From contig NC_084802.1 of assembly GCF_963169125.1 (NCBI RefSeq), positions 18,042,896 to 18,106,895 of the forward strand: a stretch of DNA of 64,000 nucleotides, in the 5' to 3' direction. This document shows, piece after piece, positions 27,301-39,300 of the stretch; position 1 is the stretch's first letter; every line of letters begins with the position of its first letter. The DNA comes from Humulus lupulus. Lineage: Eukaryota; Streptophyta; Magnoliopsida; Rosales; Cannabaceae. The notes under the pieces were generated by a model. It searched no databases, had not been told where the DNA came from, and worked only from the letters and a program-made list of their open reading frames with translations. The position numbers and the translations under genes are program-made.

Positions 27301-30300
27301 GCTTGCATATCAGCAAGCATCTGTTGCCAGTTTTCAGGAGCTGACGGTGGGTTCTGACCCTGTTCATTACTTCCAACCTGATTCTCAGCGCCGGCTGGCT
27401 CATTAGATTTCCCTGGAAGCATACTTCCAAGTCTATCTGCAATCAATGACTCGGTTTATCAGGCAGTAATAACAATATCCCATGTTAATCCACGGTTCAA
27501 AACCTATCGCATAAGCACTCACAAGCATAGACAATGCTAATAAGCATCCCAGTAATTCACACATATTAAATCATGCTAATAAGCACGACGATTCATGATC
27601 ATACTCAAACAAGATGCTAATAAGCACGTTCTTAACATTTACAAACATTAACAACGCTAATAAGCACGTTCTTGGCGTGCATATACAGAACATAATGCCA
27701 TTAAGAATTTTTAACATCCAAGGGTAAGAAGGATGCTAATAAGAATTTTCTAGCATGCATAGATGAATGACAATGCTAATAAGCATTCCTTTTAACATTC
27801 AACGGTGCTAATAAGCATCTCTTGGCATACATACACATATAGTAGCACTAATAAGCGTTTCTGACATAAAAAAACAATGACAATGCTTATAAGCAATCTT
27901 ACTGTATTTACAAGCGACTATTATGCTAATAAGCACATCCTTAACATACATATAGCAGTCAAGGGTAAGACCTAATCAGAATAACGCATGCTTTCTATTT
28001 AAACAAGCAGGTAAGACACATATATTTCATTTAAAATTGCACACATAACTATATTAATAGTTACCCAACCCTTAGTCAAGCTTTTCTTTAGCAGTGAGTG
28101 TACATGCCCAGTCCATCATCAGGAACCCTTAAACCTTGGCAGCTCTGATACCAAGTTGTAATACCCTGCTAATTAGGGTCCATTACCCAGTGTGTTTAAA
28201 ATTAGTGCAGGACTCGCTAAATGAGTCATTTGGACTAAAACATGTGAATAAGCCACTAAGGGTTCAAGTATTTAAATTTTTGGTCAAGACATAAACATTT
28301 CCATTAAACAAAACTTTATTATTTACATGGGATCCCAAAATACAAGTTTAAAAAGTATATTACAACTCAGGGATTACAAAACGAGCCAGCCTAAGCAGCA
28401 AAACAAGGTCCAACCCTAATTCTCTTGCGATATCTTGATCGTAGTGGCCAAGCGGACACCATATGTACACATCACCGCTATCGCTCTCGAACTCATGGCT
28501 GGCCAAGCTTCTCCTTACCCTTACTTGCACCACAAAGCATGTGTGAGACAAAAGACACAGCAAGAAACATGATCAGACAGTTCACAGAATATAACTACAT
28601 GTTTAATAGTAGTAACTGGAACTAGCATACACATTGTACATATGAGTGACCATAGAGTCACACAAGTGCATGTTTCACTCCCATTTATTCATATGGCATT
28701 CGAGCTAGTCAAGTGCATAAGGCACTCCCAGGGTGGCCTAGCCACAATGGCCTGCACTCAATGCACATAACGCCGAACACGGCTTATAAGTTGAGTCTTA
28801 ACGACTCTCAACTTATAAGTCGTGTCTTAAGAACCATCGACTTCTAAGCCGGGCCCTAGAAACCCTCGGCTTGTAAGCCGAGCCCCTCCCTTTTCCAAAT
28901 ATATCCTTGACTAGCAGGTCAGGTTTTAATCAGATATAACAAAAAAATCCTCGGCTTATAAACCGAGCTTCCCGGTCATAACAAACAGTCACAGAATACA
29001 TTCATCATACACACAGATACAATGCATTACAGTATACTAAACAAATATACACAGGCAAAATTATAATCATGCTCATCAGCTGGGCCCGAGCCCTAATCTC
29101 ATTTACACTTAACAAATGGGCCAAGCCCCAATCATGCATCTCACGTGTTAGGTGTAGTTTTCTTATCTTTGGTCCAAGTACAGGCTACCAATGAACGACC
29201 CTCGAGCATAGTCCTCAAATCCAAGCTTTAACGTAAACCTAGTCACAACGTACCAAAAAATAACAATCCATTAAGCCTTAATCAAATATTAGCTTTGAAA
29301 TAATATTCTAGCCTCCGAGACCTTGAATTATACTAAATCGAGTAGTAGAATCCTTCCTGAGCCTTAACGTTTGAGTTCCCGAGATTTAAACCTTCATTTT
29401 CCCCTTTTTCTTATTTTGAGACGCGGCCCGCCCCCTAGGGCTGCGACCTACTACAAGTTAGAGGGCAAAGCTCTCTCCGCTGAAGGACACAGGCCGCAGC
29501 GCGCTAAACCTTGCACCGCAGCGCTTGGGTAAATTTCTGAGGCCCCAGGCCCCTGCGTTCAAATGGGTCGTGATACCTGATGAGCAGGGCTGCGACTCGA
29601 GCGTCAAAACCCAGAATTGCCCTGTATTTTTTCTATGTTTTCCCTGAGCCTAAACCAACAATTCACATCCAAAGAATTCTTTAAACCCATAAATGATTCT
29701 ATATTTCCTATCCATACAGCCTAGGCATCCTAACAATCCCATAAACAACTTCATATCTTCATCAATTCTCAAAATCAAACCAAAGTTCATTCCCTCATGC
29801 AAGCTTAAAGTTACAGCAGAATTCAAGAGAAGGAAATCAAATTGAATCCTTAACTCTGTGATATGTTCACCCTTGAGCTAATCTCCAAGTACAACAAGCC
29901 TAACTCTTTAATTCTTTGGCCTAAAGTTTCCCTTTTATTCAACAACTTCCAAGCTTCAAGAAGAGGGAGAGAGAGAACCGTGAGGTAGAGAGAGAGAGAG
30001 AGTAAGAGCTGAGACTTGGTGATCCTTCCTTCTGTTTCTTTCTAAGTGGCTCTAGAGTCTCAGCTGCCTATGACCAAGCTTAACACTTTGCTAAAAAGGT
30101 CCAAAATACCCTCAAGATTATCTTAAATCCTCTAGTGTCACCAAGGGCAATCCTGTCAATTGCCACTTCCCGCCAAATCCTCAAGTTTTCCTATAAATCC
30201 CCAACTATCTCCAAATAATAACCATTTAATCCCCCATTACTCGATAAACCCTAGTATTGTACTAAATTACCAAAATACTCCTAGGCTCACCCCGAGCCAG

Positions 30301-33300
30301 GTATTTAACCCCATTATGAATTTTCTGCTAACTTGCTCACTAGGACCGCCTCAAGCCGAATAACCCAAAAATATCCACATAATAATGTGGTCTCAATCAT
30401 AACACATATATATTTACAATTATACCCTCAACGAGTCTAATTTATGAAAATGCCATTCTATTAAGAAATTGCCTACATGCATATTTAATACTCCTAAACA
30501 TGCAAACTTAGTTATATTATAATATAATTCACATAATGACATGCTCATAACACATAAGCATACAATTAATACAATTATTGCCTCCCGGTCCCCTAATCCA
30601 GGCACTGAGCCACATTAGGAAATTTTGGGTGTTACACCACCCCTCTTGTATCAAATTTCATTCTTTGAGACATTTTCAAAATTCTTCTTGTTCTGATTTT
30701 CATTGTTCTATTTGCCATTATGCCAAACAAAAAAGATTGCCTTTCATTTCCAATCACAATTTTGTTGCTGCCTCTTTTTATTTGATACACATAGATATTT
30801 GGGGTCCCATTTCCACCATCGCAGTAGACGAATGATATTTATATATTTTCTCACCATTGTTGATGATTGTTCACTGTAGAAATGAGGCCTTGTGGAGTCA
30901 CAAAGTATATAGAGTAGGTAGGCATAGTTGTAAACAGAATTCAATATAATGTAAAGAGCAGAGTTAGAAATTACATGCCTAACAAAATACAACATCTAGA
31001 TCGAGAATGGTTTGAACATTTGTAATAGATATCATTGACAGGCCAATTTATGGTGCTGGTTAGGTTGTAAATGGATTGTTTTGCAATACATAGATCTGAT
31101 TTACCAAAAAAAAAAAAACTTGGGTTTATTTTTTGCAAACTAAGTTTGAAGCTCATCAAGCTATTCCAAAATTTATTTCTTTAGTTCAAACACAATATAA
31201 TGCTAAAATCAAATCCATTCGATCTAACAATGCTAAAGAACTTCAATTTCCTACTCTTTTTTATTCTTTAGGCATTATTCACTATCATTCTTGTGTTGGG
31301 AGACCCCAACAAAATTCAGTTGTTGAAAGAAAATACCAACATCTATTTAATGTTGCTCGAGCTCTTTTATTTCAGTCACACATTGCTTTATGCTATTGGG
31401 TTGATTGCATATCCACAACGACTTATCTTATTAATCGCACTCCTACCCCAAATTTGAAGCATAAGTCTCCTTTTGAAATTTTACATCATAAGACTCCATC
31501 TTATCACCACCTTAAAGCCTTTGGTTGTCTCGCATATTCATCCACTTTACTTATTCAATGATCAAAGTTTTCTCCTAGAGCATTTTCTTGTGTCTTCATT
31601 GGTTATCCTTTTGGCATGAAAGCTTATAAATTCCTTGATTTAGAGACTAACAGAGTTTTTTATTCCAGCGATGTTTAGTTTCATGAATATATTTTTCCTT
31701 ATGTTTTTGTTTCAGCTTCTTCTTCTAACCATTTAATTTTTTTCTCCAACTCTTTTCTTCCATTCCCGAATAATACTACTGTTTCTGACATGTCTTCTGA
31801 TGCAGCAACTGATTCTTGTCCTAATGCTTCTGATTGTTCTTCTCAAAGGTCTACTCATACCATTAAAAAGCCATCTTACTTGTGTGATTACCATTTCAAT
31901 TTACTTATTGATTCTCTTATATTTTTTTTCTGCTACATCTTAGATACCTATTTGTCTCACTTCTCATCCACTTTCTCAAGTCCTCGACTATGTCCGCTTG
32001 TCTTCTACTTTTCGCGTAGCTTTGCTTTCAATTTCTAGTCATTTTGAGACCTAAAATTAATCACAAGCAGCTGGTATACCTGAATGGGAGGGAAACATGT
32101 TGTTGGTTGCAAATGGGTGTACAAAATTAAGTATCACGCTGATGGTTCTGTGGAACGGCATAAGGCGCGGTTGGTTGCCAAGGGTTATACACAATAAGAG
32201 GGACTCGACTATACTGATACTTTTGCACCCGTGGCCAAGCTTGTCACTGTTAAGTTGATTTTGGCTCTTGCTGCCATTAATGGTTGGTTTCTTCACCAAC
32301 TTGATGTCAATAATGCATTTTTGCATGGTGATCTCCATGAGGAGGTGTTTATGACTTTACCTTAAGGGTATATTCCTAAGGGGGAGTTTCCGTCACATCC
32401 CGTTTGCGAGTTGCAAAAAATTTTGTATGGCTTGAAGCTTCAAGCCAATGGTTTGAAAAAAATTCAAGTGCCTTAGTGGAAGAGGGTTTTCATCATTCAC
32501 CTACTGACCATTCTCTTTTTATTAAGCATTCAGCCATCAGTTTTGTTGCTCTATTGGTGTATGTGGATGATGTCATTTTGGCCAGCAACAATTTGGAAGA
32601 CATTGAGGCATTAAAAGCTAGATTCAAACTGAAAAACTTAGGCAACTTGAGGTACTTTCTTGGCCTAGAGGTAGCTCGTTCATACAAGGGAATTTTTGCT
32701 TCACAAAGATCTTATGCATTGCAACTTTTGGAGGATGTTGGTTACTTAGGATGCAAATCAACAAGCACTCCCATGGAACCAAACTTGAAACTTAGTTAAG
32801 ATGAAGGGGACATACTTGAAAATCCTTTGGTTTATAGAATAATCATAGGAAAGCTTCAGTACTTGACAATCACTAGACCATATTTGTCTTACTCAGTTAA
32901 CAAACTCAGCCAATTTCTTATAGCTCCTTAGCTTCCTCACTTGAAGGCTGCTCAAAGACTGCAACAGTATGTGAAGGCATGTCCTGGACAAGGACTATTG
33001 TTTCCAGCAACCTCTCAAATAAAAATGAGAGCTTATACCGATTCGGACAGGGGAGCATGTCAAGAAACAAGGAGGTACACCTCGTGCTTTTGCATCTTTC
33101 TTTGTAGCTCTTTGATATCTAGGAAAAGTAAGAAACAACACATTGTTTCGAGGTCATCAGCTGAAGCTGAATATAGGGCCGTGACGAATACAACATGTGA
33201 GATTGCGTGGTTAATTTCTATTTTGAAAGAACTCAAAGTCACTCACAATGGTACAGTTCAGCTACATTGTGACAATTAAGCGACTTAACATATTGCAGCC

Positions 33301-36300
33301 AATCTCGTGTTTCATGAAATAACCAAACATATAAAGATTGACGGCCACTTAATAAGGGAGAAGATTCAATTTGGTGTACTCAAAATTGTTCATATAGCTA
33401 CACGAGCAAATGGCAACATCTTCACCAAGACTTTATTTCCCACTCAATTCAACTATCTCAAGGACAAGATGGGATTGACAAGCATCCTTAATCCATCTTG
33501 AGGGGGAGTTTCAACAGCTAGAATGTTTGTTAGAATTAGTTTTGAGTTAGTTTGGGTTGTTAGTTTAGTTAAGAAGTTGTTAGCTGATTAGTTACATATT
33601 AGAAACTAATTTCCTCTTAACAATAGCTCATATAAAATGGCAACTCTGTTCAGACTTGTAATAACTCTTTTTCATTTTCTATATACAAACTTTTTTTCTC
33701 TCATTTTCTTTCTCTGGTTTCTTATAACCAATAGTTTATAGAGGTTTTTTTTTAAATATTTTTATTTGTATTTTTTTACTTTTTTACGGTCCCTGATTTT
33801 TCAAAAATACGTTTTTTAAAGTTTTATATTTACAAAAATACAATGTCTATGAAACAACTAAAAAACAACAATAAGACAACAACTAAACATTAATCCACTG
33901 CATACTAACATGTTTTTTTTTTTAAAATCAAATATATATGCAAACAACTAAACAACAAATATGCATCAACACAACAACAGAACGACTATAAATAAACTTA
34001 AACAACTAAAAATCAAAATGAAAAAAATATACATAAAATCTAAACAACAACAGTGCAACCCATTACATTTTTAAAAAGCAACACACTGCAATACAATATC
34101 GAAAAAACATCTAGAAAATAACAATTGGACAATAACTAAACATCAACTCACTGCATTAAAAAATAACTAAAAAGCAACAATAGAACAACTAGAAGTCAAC
34201 CTATTACATCTAACACATTTTTTTTTATAAAAAAATTCAAAATATATCGGAAAACAATTAAACATAAATTAGACATCAACATAACAACTATATTTAAATT
34301 TAAACAACTAAAAAACAACATAAAAACAACTATACAAAAAACCTAACAACTATACATAAATCTAAAACCTAAACAATATAGTGTTAAAAAAACAACTTAA
34401 AATCAACTAGACATCAACCCCACAACAATACAATCAATACATTGCATCAACCTAACATAAGCTAAAAAATAACAACAAAACAATAAAAAAAATAATTTGG
34501 CAGAAACAAGAAACATATATATATCCATGTACAACATAATTACATAAAATATATATATAAAGAAACAAATTAAATAATTAATAACTTAATATTTATGGTT
34601 GTTGACACGTATATAAAAATAAGAGTTGTAACAGGTATTGGGTATAAAGTAATGTTCAAGAAAAAAAACAATTGGGCAGTGACCATTATGATGAATATGA
34701 GATAAAAAAAATATATTGATCTTCCAATAAGAAGAAGAAGAAAAATAACAACTAAAATAAGTATATAGGATAAATAGCAAGAAGAAAAAGGAAAAAAATG
34801 ATTAAAGGTATAGAAAAAAAAATGGTAAAGTGCCATGATTAAAGATGTGGGAGTATTATTGGGTATAAGTACATTGTCATCATTTTACACTCAAATATTA
34901 TTTTATTAAATTATATTCTACACTTCTACCAATTAATAATAATAAAAAAATGATGATGATGTGATTGTGTAACAGTAAAAAAAAAATGATAAAGAATAAC
35001 AATTAAAGTAGATCAGTGTTGGAAAAAGAGTGTATGAAAATAATAAAGAAATAGAAAATAAAAATATAAATGTAAGATGATGTTCACGATAATACACAAA
35101 ATCATATTTTTGATAAATTAAAACTAATGATACTGTATTAAAAAAAATAAGGAGATAATCTCATGGTGGTATAGAAAATAAAAATAAAAACGTGAGAGAG
35201 AGATATGTGGGTGGACATCAATGGACAAAACCGTATAAGACAAAAAAAAAAGTAAACAAACCGTTTCAAAGAAAAAATTAAATAGTATAAATGTAAAAAT
35301 TTCCAGCCTTCAGTAAAAATGAAAAAATATAGCTAATTTAGATATTTTATGTAAATTTCCAACGTTTATAATAACAGGCTTCTTTAGTGTTAGCGGTATA
35401 ATTAAGAATTTATTTTAAAACTTAAAACACATGAAAACAATTATATGTTAAAATATAGGGGACATTTTTATGTTTCTAAATCATTTATATAATCTCGACT
35501 CGTGGGAATTTTGCTCAATTAAGAGGAACAATTAATTTATTTATTTTTTAAATAAAAATCAAATTTGGGTAAAATTAATATTTTATTATTTCAGTAAAAT
35601 TAGTAATATAATGACAAACTTTTGGTGTTTGTGTTTTATTTTCACCTTTTTTAGGATAAACAAACCAGATTTACCACTAGCTGCAGAGGAAATGTCAGTT
35701 AAATCAGCTTGGTTCTTGACAATATTTAGTGCAGTAGCCAGCTTACTATTGATGATTAAGTTGAAGTGTGGACTATTCCTTACTTGTATGTACTGTTGTT
35801 ATCTTGTGATTGGGGCTATGTATTCTGTTCCTCCCTTTAGATGGAAGATGAATACTTTTACATCAACTCTCTGGAACTTTTCGGTATGAAATGTTTTACT
35901 TTTTCATTTACAGACATTATAACACTTATACTTTAGCACCCTTTAATGGGATTGATGTCATAATAAATTAAAATATGTCATGTATCAATAATGTTAGACA
36001 CTTTAAGATCTCTTATACCAATGCTCATTCATTTATCATTAACCCCAACTAATTAATTGTGTAATTCTACTGCTTAATCTTATATATATTAATATATCTA
36101 GTTACCATACTGTATTTTTTTATTAAAAAAAAGTTATATTATCTATTTCTTATCATATACTGAAAAAAATAACAGAAAAAAATTTATATAATACACAGGA
36201 AATAGGTATCGGTATAAATTTTCTGATCAACTATGCTAGCAGAGCTACTCTTGGACTTCCATTTCAGTGGAGGTAGGTTCCAAATTTTCATAACATACCT

Positions 36301-39300
36301 CAAGTAAAGGAATGCAAAACAAACACTCTCTATCTTATCTTGTATGCCACATTTTTTCGAATAATTGAGAATTTTAATATATTAGATTATATTTTTGAAG
36401 TTATTTTATTTTTAAAATATTTCTTCTTGAATTATTGACATTATATAGTTTTACCTTTATTTAACATGACATGTCATCACCATTGTCGCTAAGCATGCCA
36501 TGTAACCATTCCATCTTTTTTTTTTTTGAAGGAGAATTCCTTTTGTCCTTTCGTACATATATTTAAATGGTAAAACTTTACCGTAACATTTAACCAAAAT
36601 TATTTTTATTATCTTATATATTTATAAAAAAATATGTATTTAACGATTTTTGTTTGTTTTAATAACCCAAAAATTGAACAAAATATACTTTTAAAATCAA
36701 TTAAATAAATATTTATTGATTATATTAATAAATTTTTTAAATATTATAATAATATTTAATACAAAACTAGATATTTAATAATTATATCAATATAAATTCA
36801 AATGTTATAAAATATCATTATTATAAGGGTCATTTGGCAAAATGATCTATTTTTTGAAGTCATTTTGTACTCTAACCTAGTTTTGATAATTTATGATGTC
36901 GAAAACAAAGTTCAAAATAGTTAGTTGCACACATATAAAAAATGTACTCGTGCAACTAATTATTTGAACTATATTTTTAACACAGTACATTATTTTGGAA
37001 TTTCCTGAAATCTAAACAGATATCTATTATAACTTCAATGTATACTGTCACGTAAAAGAATTTGGATTATAGTTTTTTCACATGGTAAAAATACATTTGT
37101 CCCCACCTGTAGAGACAAAAATGGTATCTCTACCTAAAAAAGTACTATATATATATTAATATATATATGGATACATGAAAGCTCAAAAAAAAAAAATTAA
37201 TGTCCTATGAAATTAATTTTTATAACAATATCTAATAAATATTTATATATATAAATTTGACTCAGGCCTCCATTTACTTTCATCATTGGCTTTGTTTCAA
37301 CTTTAAGTATTATCTTGAGCATCCTAAAAGATGTTCCTGATGTAGAAGGTGACAAGAAGTAAGTTTTTTTTTTCCCTTTTCTTTTTAATTGTATGCGATT
37401 ATAAACAGTTCTAACTAATTAAATAAAAAAACGCAATCATATATAAACAAAAATAATATTATCATCTTAATTTTCAGGGTTGGCATGTCAACGTTACCAG
37501 TAATATTTGGTGCTAGAACCATAGTATTAGTTGGTTCTGGATTTTTTCTCCTAAATTATGTAGCTGCTATTGGTGTTGCCATTATGTGGCCTCAGGTACT
37601 CACCACTAAAAAATCAAATTAGCAATTTTTTAGTTGTATCATAAAATCTTTTGTAATTAAATGTCATTTATATTCGTGATAAAAAATTATTTTGTCACTA
37701 AAAAAAGTAATATTCAATCACAAATTTATTTTGTCACACTTAAATTTTTGTAACTAATATTTTTTTAGCCACAAAAACATTTTAGTAATAATAGATATAT
37801 GTTAATATTTTTTATCACAATTTTTGTTTTGTTTTTAATCACAATAACTTTGTTGTAATTAAAGGTAGAAAAATGATGATCGATCTTATAAAATAGTAGG
37901 AACAATATTAATAATATATACCTTCAAAACCTTAGTCTTTTCAATTTCTTATCTACACAGGCTTTCAAGGGTTACATAATGATTCCTGCTCATGCAATCT
38001 TTGCATCTGCCTTAATCTTCAAGGTTTGTCATATAAATCACAACTAATATATTTCTTTATATAAAAAAATATATTGAGAACGAAATTTTTTTATTTTAAC
38101 GATTTTTTTTGTTAACTTTAATATAATATTGTAAATATTTAATGGAATATACATTTAAAATTAATTAAAAATAAATATTTATTAATTGTATTAATATAAA
38201 TTTAAATATTATAAAATATTATTATTATAATAATATTTAATATAAGACTACAAATTTAATAATTATATTAATATAAATATAAATTTAAATGTTATAAAAT
38301 ATCATTATTATAATAATATATAATACAAAGTTAGATATTTAATAATTATATTAATATAAATTCAAATATTATAAAATATTATTATGATAATAATATATAA
38401 TCTTAATTTTTTTACTAATTATATTAGTATGAATTTAAATATTATAAAATATTGTTATTATAACAATATTTAATACAAGACTAGATATTTAATAATTATA
38501 TTAATATAAATTTAAATATTATAAATACATAATTTTAATTTTTATTAAAAAAAATATCATTTCTATTTAAAAAAAAAAGAAAACATATTATTTTTTAATT
38601 GATCTAACTTATATAAATATATATTCATATTGAATAATAATAAATATTATAAATATATTATATATATGTATCGTTTGTAAATAAATAGTATAACTGTGTA
38701 ACTACATAAGAAATTAAAATAACATTTATTTTCTATCAAGAATAAACAAGATTATTCTCCAATCATTAAGGTGTAATTTGAATAATATCATTAATGTTTT
38801 GTATTATAAATAAAGTATTTGTGATATAACAAGTTATCATATTATATATATTTAAAAAAAAAACATAAACAATGTTTTGGTTTAATTTTTTTAATATATT
38901 TATGTAATTATTTTATAAATAATATTGTTTATTTATTTGAAATTTACATGATAATTATATAAATTTAATAAAAATAATTAATAAATTTTATAAATAAACT
39001 AACCGAACGTGCATGGTATGTTTCTTGTGTCTAGTATATATATATATATAGGGATGAATATAACTTCGATATAATTTCATTTTTAAATTATTTCAATAAT
39101 TCTTAAATTATTTAGAGTATGCAACGGAATCGATCTTAGTATATTCTTATTAGCATCTCCAATGAAATGTTAAATTGGTGATGCATTGCTAAAATATACA
39201 CTTTGCAAAAAAGTTACTCCAATAGTGTACCAAAAGTTGTGCCAAATTTGGCATACGCTAAAAGTTGGACCAAATTTGACACACAATATAACATGATGTA

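Larger units (their letters stand above)
20333..30636 (-). mobile_element. Ty3/gypsy chromovirus (Tekay/Del-like) nested in copia B
   Basis: 10.3 kb on the minus strand: tRNA-Met primer site, gag with zinc knuckle, protease, RT, RNase H, integrase, C-terminal chromodomain-like tail, polypurine tract, with LTRs of about 2.48 kb. Flanks are CAACC (20328-20332) and CCACC (30637-30641), a 5-bp duplication with one change. Removing the element and one duplicate leaves the copia B frame in phase. Order RT-RNase H-integrase and tail motif EATWEFE fit chromoviruses. Confidence 0.93.
18702..33501 (+). pseudogene. copia B gag-pol remnant, interrupted
   Basis: From ATG 18702, gag fragments (18907-19252: [23 protein letters not shown]), a damaged zinc knuckle, a duplicated protease site ([11 protein letters not shown] near 19846), GAG-pre-integrase to 20332, then the nested gypsy. 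The frame resumes at 30642 with [11 protein letters not shown], integrase (31133-31561, split by a poly(A) insertion), RT with YVDDVIL near 32556, RNase H, and a final stop at 33499-33501 overlapping the polypurine tract. Many stops and frameshifts make it non-coding. Domain order equals copia A. Confidence 0.9.
18397..33733 (+). mobile_element. Ty1/copia element (copia B) in intron 3, split by a nested gypsy element
   Basis: LTRs at 18397-18622 and 33509-33733 are flanked by identical GTTTA (18392-18396 and 33734-33738). The ends are TTTCAA...CAATA rather than TG...CA. Without the nested gypsy (20333-30636 plus duplication) and a 246-bp poly(A) insertion, the element is about 4.8 kb, like copia A. 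Reading frames are heavily broken. Confidence 0.93.

Noticed and set aside
34570..34836. Hydrophobic minus-strand frames as membrane proteins
   Set aside because: Produced by A-rich plus-strand DNA; composition bias alone explains them.
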